Below, in pieces: positions 28,442 to 37,720 of a stretch of 64,000 nucleotides of DNA; the stretch's first letter is position 1; each line of letters starts with the position of its first letter. Where the stretch lies: the NCBI GenBank assembly GCA_015064735.1, contig SVRP01000011.1:7633-71632 (forward strand), written 5' to 3'. The DNA is from Oscillospiraceae bacterium (GTDB taxonomy: Bacteria > Bacillota > Clostridia > Oscillospirales > CAG-272). The position numbers and the translations under genes were made by a program. The notes below the pieces were generated by a model. It had not been told where the DNA came from. It saw nothing but the letters and a program-made list of their open reading frames with translations, and did not search any database.

Positions 28442-30535
28442 TTATATTTTAAACATAAGGTCGCTGTACGTAGGCATAGGCCAGAACTCGGACGAGGTCA
28501 TTTCCTCCATGGCGTCAACCACTGCGCGAAGCTCCTTCATTGCGGGAACTACTCTGTCTCGGCAGACCTCGGCTCTCTGTTCAACGTCGCAGACTGCTAT
28601 CGCCGCCTTATCGGCTTCCTTGAGAACTTCAACGTAAGCGTAGGCTCTTGCGTTGAGGTCGGAAAGCTTTTCAATAATGTCCTCCTCTACCTCGCAATTG
28701 GCGTTAGGGATAAATGAAACCTTTGCCGCCGCGCCCTTGGCAACCTCTCCGATATAAGCATTGACCGCAGGAATTATATCTCTGCTCGCCATTTTTATCA
28801 TGGTAAGAGCTTCTATGTTTATTATCTTCGAATAGTTTTCAAAAAGAATTTCCTCTCTCGACTCTATTTCGCTACGGCTCATTACGCCGTGGTCGGAGAA
28901 GAGCTTTATATTCTTTTCGGTATTGAAATGCTTGTACGCGTCAACCGACGTAGGAAGATTGAGAAGTCCGCGTCTCTCGGCTTCCTTCTCCCATTCCTCG
29001 GAATAGCCGTTGCCGTCGAATATTATCCTGCTGTGCGCCGCAAACGTCTCCTTAAGAAGCTTTCCGATAGCCGCGTCAAGGTCATCTGCTCCCTCAAGAA
29101 TATCTGCAAACTGTCTGAAGCTTTCGGCAACCGTGGTATTGAGCACCACGTTGGGAAGGGCTATATTCTGGGATGAGCCGAGCATTCTGAACTCAAACTT
29201 GTTACCCGTAAAGGCAAAGGGAGAGGTTCTGTTTCTGTCGGTGGTATCCTTGCGGAAGGTGGGAATCGAAGGAATTCCCAAATCCATAATACCCGCGTTT
29301 ACACCCTCATATGCCTTGCCGTCGATTATGGAGCGGATTATCATATCAAGCTCCTCGCCAAGGAATATGGAAACGATGGCGGGGGGTGCCTCGTTTGCAC
29401 CGAGACGGTGGTCGTTTCCGGGGTGAGCGACAGAAATACGCATAAGATCCTGATAATCGTCAACAGCCTTGATAATAGCCGCAAGTATCAAGAGGAATTT
29501 TGCGTTTTCCGCGGGGGTCTTACCTGCATCAAGAAGATTCTTGCCCTTATCGGTGCAGAGCGACCAGTTGTTGTGCTTACCCGAGCCGTTAACGCCCGCG
29601 TAGGGCTTTTCGTGGAGCAGACATACGAGTCCGTGCTTCTCGGCAATAAGCTTCATATACTCCATAGTAAGGAGATTCTGGTCAACCGCCATATTGGTGG
29701 TTGCGTATATGGGTGCAAGCTCGTGCTGAGAGGGCGCCGCTTCGTTATGCTTTGTCTTTGCGTTTATACCAAGAGTCCAGAGCGCCTCGTCAAGGTCAGC
29801 CATAAAGGCGCTTATTCTCGGCTTAAGAGGTCCGAAGTAGTGATCCTCAAGCTCCTGACCCTTGGGAGCGGGAGCTCCAAAGAGGGTTCTTCCCGTAAAC
29901 TGGAGATCCTCGCGCAGATCAAAGAGCTTCTTGTCTACTATGAAATATTCCTGCTCCGCGCCGACAGTCGTGGACAGTCGCTTGGTTGTCGTATCGCCGA
30001 AAAGGCGGAGCAATCTTATTCCCTGAGTGCTTATTGCGTCCATGGAACGAAGCAAGGGGGTCTTTGTATCGAGGGCATCTCCCGTATAAGAGCAGAATGC
30101 CGTGGGTATGTAGAGGGAGCCGTCCTTAACGAACGCGTAAGAGCCGGGGTCCCATGCCGTGTATCCTCTTGCCTCAAAGGTCGCCCGAAGTCCGCCCGAG
30201 GGGAAGGACGATGCGTCGGATTCTCCCTTTATAAGCTCCTTGCCCGAAAATTCCATAACGACCTTACAGGGTCCGACGGGAGCGATAAAGGAATCGTGCT
30301 TTTCCGCGGTTACACCCGTAAGGGGCTGGAACCAGTGGGTATAGTGGGTAGCTCCCTTTTCTATTGCCCAGTCCTTCATTGCGTTTGCGACAACGTCGGC
30401 AACCGACGCGTCTATCGTCTTTCCCGTAGCTATGGTTTTGGTAAGGGATTTATAGACCTCCTTTGGAAGTCGCTCACGCATGACCTCGTCGTTAAACACC
30501 ATGCTTCCGAATATTTCAGAAACTCTTTTCTCCAT
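28442..30535 (-). CDS. glnN: Glutamine synthetase type III
   Basis: FGSMVFNDEVMRERLPKEVYKSL..., GAEQEYFIVD, NEAAPSQHELAPIY, 697 aa. Confidence 0.95.
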   Translation of the reverse strand: MEKRVSEIFGSMVFNDEVMRERLPKEVYKSLTKTIATGKTIDASVADVVANAMKDWAIEKGATHYTHWFQPLTGVTAEKHDSFIAPVGPCKVVMEFSGKELIKGESDASSFPSGGLRATFEARGYTAWDPGSYAFVKDGSLYIPTAFCSYTGDALDTKTPLLRSMDAISTQGIRLLRLFGDTTTKRLSTTVGAEQEYFIVDKKLFDLREDLQFTGRTLFGAPAPKGQELEDHYFGPLKPRISAFMADLDEALWTLGINAKTKHNEAAPSQHELAPIYATTNMAVDQNLLTMEYMKLIAEKHGLVCLLHEKPYAGVNGSGKHNNWSLCTDKGKNLLDAGKTPAENAKFLLILAAIIKAVDDYQDLMRISVAHPGNDHRLGANEAPPAIVSIFLGEELDMIIRSIIDGKAYEGVNAGIMDLGIPSIPTFRKDTTDRNRTSPFAFTGNKFEFRMLGSSQNIALPNVVLNTTVAESFRQFADILEGADDLDAAIGKLLKETFAAHSRIIFDGNGYSEEWEKEAERRGLLNLPTSVDAYKHFNTEKNIKLFSDHGVMSRSEIESREEILFENYSKIINIEALTMIKMASRDIIPAVNAYIGEVAKGAAAKVSFIPNANCEVEEDIIEKLSDLNARAYAYVEVLKEADKAAIAVCDVEQRAEVCRDRVVPAMKELRAVVDAMEEMTSSEFWPMPTYSDLMFKI

Positions 30536-30577
30536 TTTTTACCTCATAATAAAATTAATGAAAAATCAACGGATAGT

Positions 30578-30606
30578 ATTATATACCCGTATTTTTATAT
30601 TGTCAA
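30578..30606 (-). promoter_or_regulatory. Sigma70-type promoter for glnN
   Basis: TTGACA (30601-30606), 17-nt spacer, TATAAT (30578-30583). Confidence 0.8.
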
Positions 30607-30613
30607 GTCTTTT

Positions 30614-32659
30614 TTACTGCGCATTCTGTAATCTTTCGCCTATTTCCTCACCGTAGTTAGCAAAATAGGTCTCCATTATCTTTCCAACGGCATAAGCGGC
30701 GTACTGTCCGTACTTACCCTCCTCGATAACGCAGGATATTACTATCTCGGGAGTATCTAACGGCGCAAATCCGCAGAATACCGCGTAATCCGTTTTGCCG
30801 TCCACCTCGGCTGTACCCGTTTTTCCGCCTACGGTAACGGGAACGTCCTTAAAGTATTTCTTAACGTCCTGGTTGCTATCTACCACCTGCCTCATAGATT
30901 CTATAAGAAGGTCGTAGGTCTCGTCGGAAAATTCCACCTTATCGGCAACGGTAGTATCTGTTTTACTTATTACGTTGCCCGTATAAAATTCTCTTACGGA
31001 ATCGAGTATGTGAGTGTTATATCTCGTTCCGCCGTTTACGACCGACGCTATATAGACGCTGAGCTGCAAGGGGGTATAACCGTGGTCGGACTGACCGATG
31101 GACGCGGAGAGATCGTCTCCGAGCATCCAAGCCGCTCCGCCTATTTCGTCTCTGTACGCAGGCCCCGCGACAATGCCGTTTTTGTCTCCGAGCTCAAGTC
31201 CCGTATCGGCGCCAAGCCCCAAACGCTCCGTATAATCGGTTATAAGGTTTATCCCCATTGCCTCTCCAACGTTAAAGAAGAAAATGTTGCAGGAATCCCT
31301 TATAGCCCCTATGACGTTTTCGCTACCGTGTATATGCAAACAGAACTGTCCCGTATGGTATTGATGGTTGCACACGTATTCGGTGTCTTTGTTTATGTAT
31401 CCTCCCTCAAGCGCCGCCAGCGCAACGCCGATCTTGTATGTCGAGCCGGGAGCGTACACACCCTGAAGCGCTCGGTTATAAAGGGGAAGATTTTCGTCGG
31501 CGACCAAGGAATTGTAATATTCCTTGCTTTCAAATTTTGAGAGATCGTAGGTAGGATATGACGCAGTTGCAAGTACCTTTCCCGTATTGGGGTCGAGCAC
31601 TGTGATCGCTCCCGCATCCGCATCCGCATTCAAGTTGGGCATATTCTTTATCATCTCTACGTTTTCGGCAAGCGCCTTCTCTGTGGCAAGCTGAAGCTCT
31701 ATATCTATGGTAAGATAAACGTCCTTGCCGCGCTTGGGCATCTTGGTGTAATATTCCCTGACTATCCTGCCTTCCTTGTCGTACTCGACGCAAAGCTCTC
31801 CGTCGGTGCCTCGCAGATGTTCCTCAAATGCCGCCTCGCACCCCGAAGTGCCTACGTAATCACTGTATCCGTAGCCAAGAGCTTCATATTTTTCCCACAG
31901 CTCCTCGTTCATTTTTCCGACTCTGCCGAGAATATGCGATGCCGTACCGGGGTAGAGATAAACTCTTTCCGAGGGTATATCAAAGGTTACCCCCTCGATT
32001 CCCGCTTCCTTTACGGCGGTAACTAACGCATCGTTTACACCCCTTGCAACGGTATAAACCGCATACGCCCCGAAATCCACTCTCTCCATTTCGTAATAAA
32101 GACGGATAAGCGTTGTTTTCTGCTCAGCCGAATACTCGCCGAGCGCATATCTTGAAACAAAATATTCGGCTATATCCGAGGGAGTCATTTCCCCCTCTTT
32201 AAAATTGTGCTTTGTGAGAAACTTCGTATAGTGGTAGTATTCGCTTGACTCCTTGTCCTCCATTTCGGGAACAAAGGTCATATTTGGATAGGTACCGTCA
32301 AGAATAAAGAGGTCGTCGGCTATTTTAAATTCATTTCCCGTCCGCTTTATTGCGTCCATTATGCCGAGAAGCGAGGCATTTACCTCCTCTCTCGTATCGG
32401 GCATGGCTCCGTATTCAAATACCAAGTCGTAGCTATCGGAATTTCCCACTATCTTTTTACCGTTGCGGTCGTATATCTCTCCTCTTGCGCCGGGGACCGT
32501 GTAGTATCTCACTATCTCGCTTTTCTTTGGCGGCAGAGACGAGCCCTTTGCCTGCCTCATGGCGAGAACTATCAGAAATGCGATGCAGGCAACGCAAAAT
32601 ACTGCCGCTACGGCGACAAATCTGTGATTATTATTCGATTTTGCTTTTACCTTCCGCAT
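30614..32659 (-). CDS. Penicillin-binding protein 2-like transpeptidase
   Basis: GARGEIYDRNGKKIVGN, YAPGSTYKIGVALAALEGG, SxN (SCN), KTGTAE; adjacent to mreBCD. Confidence 0.93.
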   Translation of the reverse strand: MRKVKAKSNNNHRFVAVAAVFCVACIAFLIVLAMRQAKGSSLPPKKSEIVRYYTVPGARGEIYDRNGKKIVGNSDSYDLVFEYGAMPDTREEVNASLLGIMDAIKRTGNEFKIADDLFILDGTYPNMTFVPEMEDKESSEYYHYTKFLTKHNFKEGEMTPSDIAEYFVSRYALGEYSAEQKTTLIRLYYEMERVDFGAYAVYTVARGVNDALVTAVKEAGIEGVTFDIPSERVYLYPGTASHILGRVGKMNEELWEKYEALGYGYSDYVGTSGCEAAFEEHLRGTDGELCVEYDKEGRIVREYYTKMPKRGKDVYLTIDIELQLATEKALAENVEMIKNMPNLNADADAGAITVLDPNTGKVLATASYPTYDLSKFESKEYYNSLVADENLPLYNRALQGVYAPGSTYKIGVALAALEGGYINKDTEYVCNHQYHTGQFCLHIHGSENVIGAIRDSCNIFFFNVGEAMGINLITDYTERLGLGADTGLELGDKNGIVAGPAYRDEIGGAAWMLGDDLSASIGQSDHGYTPLQLSVYIASVVNGGTRYNTHILDSVREFYTGNVISKTDTTVADKVEFSDETYDLLIESMRQVVDSNQDVKKYFKDVPVTVGGKTGTAEVDGKTDYAVFCGFAPLDTPEIVISCVIEEGKYGQYAAYAVGKIMETYFANYGEEIGERLQNAQ

Positions 32660-32685
32660 AATTTATCTTTCCTGATTTTTATTCT

Positions 32686-33741
32686 TTAAAAGAGCGACAG
32701 GGTAAATATCACAACGCTGACCGATATGGCAAGAGCCGCTCCCACGTTACAGAAAATGTTAGCTACCTTTCCGTCCTTTGACGGGGGGATAAGTCCTTCT
32801 CTGAGTCTGTTTTTACGCATTCTCTTAAAGAAGAACACGACACCGAGTATGGTAAGAACGAGAGTTGCAATACTGTACAGCCAATAAGCTATGAGCCAGC
32901 CCATAACAGGTGAAAGCTCGGCTGCCGCCGCGGTTCTCTGCGCCACGTCCGAGGAAGTAATTCCGTTTAAAAGCTCAGTAAGCTTTTCGGTAGAAAGGAG
33001 ATGGGCTATCTTACCGTAAATTACAGGAAGAAGCACTGCTCCCGTGGAATTAATGATCATATGGTAAATTACGGAGTAACGGATTCTGCCCGTCTTTATA
33101 TAAATTCCCGCAAAGATGATTCCAACAGCAAAGGCATAGAAGAACTGGTGGAAGTTTCCGTGCACCAAACCGAATATTCCCGCCGACACGAATACGGCGT
33201 ATCCCTCTCCGAGAGGAAGAAGTCTGTCGCAGAATATCTTTCTGAACACCACTTCCTCGATTATGGGGAAAAGAATAGCGTAAACAAGAAGATTCATCCA
33301 CCACGCGTTTCCGTCTATCATTACGGCTACGGGGTTTTGTACGGGTCGGTTAAGAAGGAACCGAAGCATACTCGTTACGTAGTTACCCACAAAGTTACCT
33401 GCCCACATAAAGGCGAAGACAACGCAAAGTGCCATAAAGAAGGACTTTGCTCCAAAGTCTTCCGAGGGATTCGTATCCTTGGGCAGCCTTGAAAGTATTA
33501 TAAGACTTGCTCCCAGTCCTATTCCGTACTGGCATACGAGTGATATGACTGTATTTACCCAGAAGTTATGGTAAAGGTGGGGCGCAAATTTAGCAAAGAG
33601 GTACGCCACACCTATGCTTGACGCGTAGGATGCTACCACAAAGGCAAAAAGCGCAAGTCCTATTATTGAAAAATATTTTTTTGAATTTTTCTCCGACAGT
33701 CTGCCGGTAGCAGGGTCGGGTCTGAACACGGGTTTATTCAT
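32686..33741 (-). CDS. CPBP family intramembrane metalloprotease
   Basis: FPIIEEVVFRKIFCDRLL and FGLVHGNFHQFFYAF motifs. Confidence 0.9.
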   Translation of the reverse strand: MNKPVFRPDPATGRLSEKNSKKYFSIIGLALFAFVVASYASSIGVAYLFAKFAPHLYHNFWVNTVISLVCQYGIGLGASLIILSRLPKDTNPSEDFGAKSFFMALCVVFAFMWAGNFVGNYVTSMLRFLLNRPVQNPVAVMIDGNAWWMNLLVYAILFPIIEEVVFRKIFCDRLLPLGEGYAVFVSAGIFGLVHGNFHQFFYAFAVGIIFAGIYIKTGRIRYSVIYHMIINSTGAVLLPVIYGKIAHLLSTEKLTELLNGITSSDVAQRTAAAAELSPVMGWLIAYWLYSIATLVLTILGVVFFFKRMRKNRLREGLIPPSKDGKVANIFCNVGAALAISVSVVIFTLSLF

Positions 33742-33762
33742 GGTATTCCTTTCAGAATTTCT

Positions 33763-34320
33763 TTATTTTAAAGGCATTCTGCCTCTGTCGCCTCCCACCG
33801 ATGCGCAAAGCTGTATAAGAGGAAACAAGGGCAAAGCAAATATGACCGTAAATATAAATTCGGGTATTATTATATGCCGAATAAGCATACCGAATGCAGT
33901 GGGCGCGCCAAATAAAAAGCTCTTAAGCAACGTAGAGGCCGCCCCAATAACGCATGCTATCGGAAGGGTCGCCAGCCACGAAAGGTATCTCGGCATCATT
34001 TTTTTGGTCGCCATTGCCACGGCAACCGCCGCAATAAGGTAAACTACGGGAGACAGATACATTCCGAATCCCCCAACCGCATCGGCTATTATTCCGCCGA
34101 TAACTCCCGTAAGCGTTGCCGTCTCAATGCTGTCCACTACCGCTACTGCCGCTACGGAGGCAAGAACCAGATCGGGACTCACGGGGAGAATTTCAAGCCT
34201 CGCAAAAAACGAACCTCTTGCCACAGCCAAAATAAAAATCACTGCAGAGTACAGAAGCACTCTTTTTCTCATCATTGACGAACGCATTTTGTCTATGCGT
34301 CCCTGCTTGTTTTTCCTCAT
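33763..34320 (-). CDS. mreD: Rod shape-determining protein MreD-like
   Basis: Multi-TM protein between mreC and PBP2. Confidence 0.75.
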   Translation of the reverse strand: MRKNKQGRIDKMRSSMMRKRVLLYSAVIFILAVARGSFFARLEILPVSPDLVLASVAAVAVVDSIETATLTGVIGGIIADAVGGFGMYLSPVVYLIAAVAVAMATKKMMPRYLSWLATLPIACVIGAASTLLKSFLFGAPTAFGMLIRHIIIPEFIFTVIFALPLFPLIQLCASVGGDRGRMPLK

Positions 34321-35198
34321 CAGGAGCCTCCCTTATAGCCTATAACGACCATAACCCCGAAAAGCTCGCGAAGCTCCGAAAAGCTCACAGCGGTCTTGAC
34401 CGTCGCAACTATTCTGCCCGCCTCCGGGTCGGCATCTATTGCGGTGATCTCTCCTATGTGAAGTCCTGCGGGAAAGCTGCTTCCCGCGCCGCCCGACGTA
34501 CAAACTCTGTCCCCTACTCTTATGTCTGCGCCGCTTTCGATATAGGTCATTCTGCACTCACCGTTGCCCTGAATACCTGCCGAGCCCTCGATTATCCCGG
34601 ATGCTCCCGTGCGCTCTATATGCGCTCCCACAGAGCTTTGGGTATCTATAACGCTTACGACGCGGCACCAATCGAGACCTGTCTCAACAACACGTCCCAC
34701 GATTCCCTTTTCGGTCATTACCGCCATGCCGTTCTTTACTCCGTGAACGCTTCCCTTATTAAGGGTAACCGACGTGGAATAATTGTCTCCCTCCATGGCT
34801 ATTATCTTTGCATCCGCAAGATGAAGGTCGGGGTGCTTTGCGGCAATATTCAAATATTGCTTTAGCCACTGATTTTCCTCGGTGAGAATTCCCGCGTTAT
34901 AGCTTTCATCCTCTTTCTCTTCAAGCAGAGCCCTCAGGGCATCGTTCTCTGCCTTTATCTTCCCGTAATCGTCAAAAACCTCGGTAAATCCGTTCACTGC
35001 GTTTGCCGCCCACGTTCCTACGGCTCGGAATGGCTTTGCAACCGTGCCGAGCACAAGCTTCACGGGACCCGAAAAGCCGAGTATTGCAAGACAGCCGGTT
35101 ATCAGCGCTACTGACAGCGCAACAGCCGCGCATATTAGAAATACTTTACTTTTGAGAAATTTCATTTTTTCAACTTCCCTCTCTTTTACCCTTGGCAA
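34320..35198 (-). CDS. mreC: Rod shape-determining protein MreC
   Basis: ENQWLKQYLNI...ADAKIIAMEGDNYSTSVTLNKGSVHGVKNGMAVMTEKGIVGRV. Confidence 0.93.
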   Translation of the reverse strand: MPRVKEREVEKMKFLKSKVFLICAAVALSVALITGCLAILGFSGPVKLVLGTVAKPFRAVGTWAANAVNGFTEVFDDYGKIKAENDALRALLEEKEDESYNAGILTEENQWLKQYLNIAAKHPDLHLADAKIIAMEGDNYSTSVTLNKGSVHGVKNGMAVMTEKGIVGRVVETGLDWCRVVSVIDTQSSVGAHIERTGASGIIEGSAGIQGNGECRMTYIESGADIRVGDRVCTSGGAGSSFPAGLHIGEITAIDADPEAGRIVATVKTAVSFSELRELFGVMVVIGYKGGS

Positions 35199-35206
35199 AA
35201 TCTGAT

Positions 35207-35758
35207 TTACTGCTCTGTTCCGGTCATATCTCCAAGAAACACTACTTCAACCTCTGAAAGATCGGCTTCACAGTCTATTTCAGACCATTCCTCAGCCATT
35301 CCCTCAAAGGTTATTCTGCAAAGACCCGTCATTCCGACGAATGCATCCGAAGCTATTCTTTTGAGCCCCTTGTGAATATATATCTCCTCCGTAACTGTAT
35401 CAGGCTTTTTTGCTCCTCCCGCAATAGCAGTTACGTCGCTCCACAAAAGTCTTTTCGGAATATATTTTTTTCGGTCCCTGCAATTTGCGGTTTTTCCGCC
35501 CTTTATGCAGACCGAAAGCTCTGCTCCGTGAGGGGTATATCCTATGCCGAGAAGTCTCTGCATCAGGCCTGTTGTAAGCACAAAGTAAAGTAGTGCGTCG
35601 CAAACTCCCACCGCTATTCCTATTCTTGAATCCACTCCTATTGCAAGATAAAGCGACAGAAGAAATATTCCTACGCAGAAAATAACCAGCCACAGATAAA
35701 AGCTGTCAAACGCTTTTTTCAGAGCGGGATATTCTTTTACAGCATTTTTATTTTTCAT
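35207..35758 (-). CDS. Membrane protein with C-terminal LRR_5/BspA-like segment
   Basis: 'EIYIHKGLKRIASDAFVGMTGLCRITFEG'; lies between mreB and mreC. Confidence 0.7.
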   Translation of the reverse strand: MKNKNAVKEYPALKKAFDSFYLWLVIFCVGIFLLSLYLAIGVDSRIGIAVGVCDALLYFVLTTGLMQRLLGIGYTPHGAELSVCIKGGKTANCRDRKKYIPKRLLWSDVTAIAGGAKKPDTVTEEIYIHKGLKRIASDAFVGMTGLCRITFEGMAEEWSEIDCEADLSEVEVVFLGDMTGTEQ

Positions 35759-35764
35759 GTACCC

Positions 35765-36772
35765 TTAACGCTCCCTGTATCTTAAAAATCCTTCAAGCTC
35801 CGCCGCATGCTCGATAACTCTGTAAATTCCGCGGCAGACGCTTTCCATGGGCTTTTGGGCGATTCTAACCCTCATTCCCGTTTTTTCGGATATAAGCTTT
35901 CCGATACCCGGAATAAGGGCGCCTCCTCCCGTAAGAGCTATTCCGAAATCGTAAAGGTCGGATGATATTTCGGGGGGTGTCTGCTCAAATGCCTGCTTAA
36001 TTGCCGAAATTATCTCGTCAAGAGGCTCCTTTATTGCCTCTCTTATCTCTGCACTGCTTATCTGTATATTTACGCCCATTCGCCTTACAAGGCTCATTCC
36101 CGAAACCGTGAGACTTCCTCTGTCGATTTCTCCGTGGGCGCTTCCTATTCTGATCTTCAGCTCCTCCGCCGTGGATACTCCTATAAGCACCGAGCGGGTA
36201 AGTCTTATGTATTCAACTATCGCGGCATCAAGCTCGTCTCCCGCAATGCGTATGGATTTTGATGCCACTATTCCGCCCATGCTTATAACAGCTACCTCGG
36301 TAGTTCCACCGCCCATATCTACTATCATAGTTCCTTTGGGACCGCCTACGTTGAGTCCCGTACCGAGCGCCGCCGCAAGAGGCTCGTCAATAAGGGCAAC
36401 CTTTCTCGCTCCCGCATAGAATGCCGCGCTCTCAAGAGCCTGCCGCTCTACCTCTGTTACTCCGTAGGGTATGGACGCTATCACGTAGGGACGGCTGAAG
36501 GTCGATATTGCTCCTATGCTCAAAAGGTAATTACGAAGCATACCCGACGTTACGTCTGCGTCTGTTATTACGCCGTCCTTTATGGGACGGAAGGCAAGTA
36601 TTCCGCGGGGGGTCTTTCCCATCATGCGCTTTGCCTCTGCGCCCTGGGTGATGATCTCTCGGGTGTCCCGATTTATCGCCACCACCGAGGGTGAACGAAT
36701 GACTATTCCTTCGCCCTTCATGCAGATAAGGGTATTCGCCGTACCCAGATCCACTCCGACCGTCTTAGCCAT
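35765..36772 (-). CDS. mreB: Rod shape-determining protein MreB
   Basis: VGVDLGTANTLICMKGEGIVIRSPSVVAIN, MIVDMGGGTTEVAVISMGGIV. Confidence 0.96.
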   Translation of the reverse strand: MAKTVGVDLGTANTLICMKGEGIVIRSPSVVAINRDTREIITQGAEAKRMMGKTPRGILAFRPIKDGVITDADVTSGMLRNYLLSIGAISTFSRPYVIASIPYGVTEVERQALESAAFYAGARKVALIDEPLAAALGTGLNVGGPKGTMIVDMGGGTTEVAVISMGGIVASKSIRIAGDELDAAIVEYIRLTRSVLIGVSTAEELKIRIGSAHGEIDRGSLTVSGMSLVRRMGVNIQISSAEIREAIKEPLDEIISAIKQAFEQTPPEISSDLYDFGIALTGGGALIPGIGKLISEKTGMRVRIAQKPMESVCRGIYRVIEHAAELEGFLRYRER

Positions 36773-36827
36773 GGTATGCTCCTTTCTTCAGAATTTAAAA
36801 TCTAATTCAGCATTTTGCATTTTGCAT

Positions 36828-37421
36828 TTACAAATACTGTCCCGTTACCTCGTAAAAAAGCTTATTGAGTGTATTCGTGGGAAGTCCGACTACGTTAAAA
36901 TAGCAGCCGTTAATACCTATTACCCATTTCGAGAATATCCCCTGTATTCCGTACGCGCCCGCCTTGTCGTCGCAATCGCCGGAATCCACGTATTTTCTGA
37001 TTTCCTCTTGGGGTATTCGCATAACTCCCACGAGTGTATCGCAAAACGCGGTAGAGGTTACCCCGCCTACGGTTATTCCCACACCGGTTATTACCTCGTG
37101 CTCACTTCCCGATAAAAGACTCACCATGCGGTAAGCATCCTCTCTGTCCTTTGGCTTTCCGAGGATCTCTCCGTTTGAAAAAACAACGGTATCGGCAGAA
37201 ATAATAACCGCGTCGGACAGGTCGATGCCGTCCTTCATCAACAATTTTATCTTAGCCCAAGCCGCCTGACCCTTTCGCCTTGCAAGCTCCATGGCATATT
37301 CGTAGGGGTCCGTGATGTCGCAGGTCTCGTCGGCATCGGCAACCATAACCGAAAAATCGATTCCGAGCCCCTCAAGTATTTCCTTTCTTCTCGGTGAACC
37401 CGAGGCGAGAATTATTTTCAT
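36828..37421 (-). CDS. maf: Maf family nucleotide pyrophosphatase
   Basis: ILASGSPRRKEILEGLGIDFSV, ISADTVVFSNGEILGKP. Confidence 0.95.
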   Translation of the reverse strand: MKIILASGSPRRKEILEGLGIDFSVMVADADETCDITDPYEYAMELARRKGQAAWAKIKLLMKDGIDLSDAVIISADTVVFSNGEILGKPKDREDAYRMVSLLSGSEHEVITGVGITVGGVTSTAFCDTLVGVMRIPQEEIRKYVDSGDCDDKAGAYGIQGIFSKWVIGINGCYFNVVGLPTNTLNKLFYEVTGQYL

Positions 37422-37632
37422 TCATCATCCCCCGTATCCTTTATCACTTTTCATTTAGCATTTAGCATTTTGCATTTTGCATTTTGCATTTGTTTCCGCT
37501 CCGCGGAAACACTGCGCCATTATCCATTATGATTATACCACACAACCCTCTTTTTTTCAATAAGAATTCGCAATTTTTATATATATTTATATAAATTTTA
37601 TTGAAGAATACTGCAAAGATTGAAAAAAGCCG

Positions 37633-37661
37633 TTGACAAGAGAGCTTTTTAGTGCTATACT
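37633..37661 (+). promoter_or_regulatory. Sigma70-type promoter for ileS
   Basis: TTGACA (37633-37638), 17 nt, TATACT (37656-37661). Confidence 0.8.
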
Positions 37662-37720
37662 GTAAGATGTATTTTTATGTAAACAATTCTATGGCATATA
37701 AAAGAAAGGAATTTGTGCAA

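Noticed and set aside
29408-30631. 407-aa plus-strand ORF
   Set aside because: Antisense to glutamine synthetase III.
37500-37720. T-box leader for ileS
   Set aside because: Only ~50 nt between the predicted start site and ATG; no T-box sequence or terminator/antiterminator seen.
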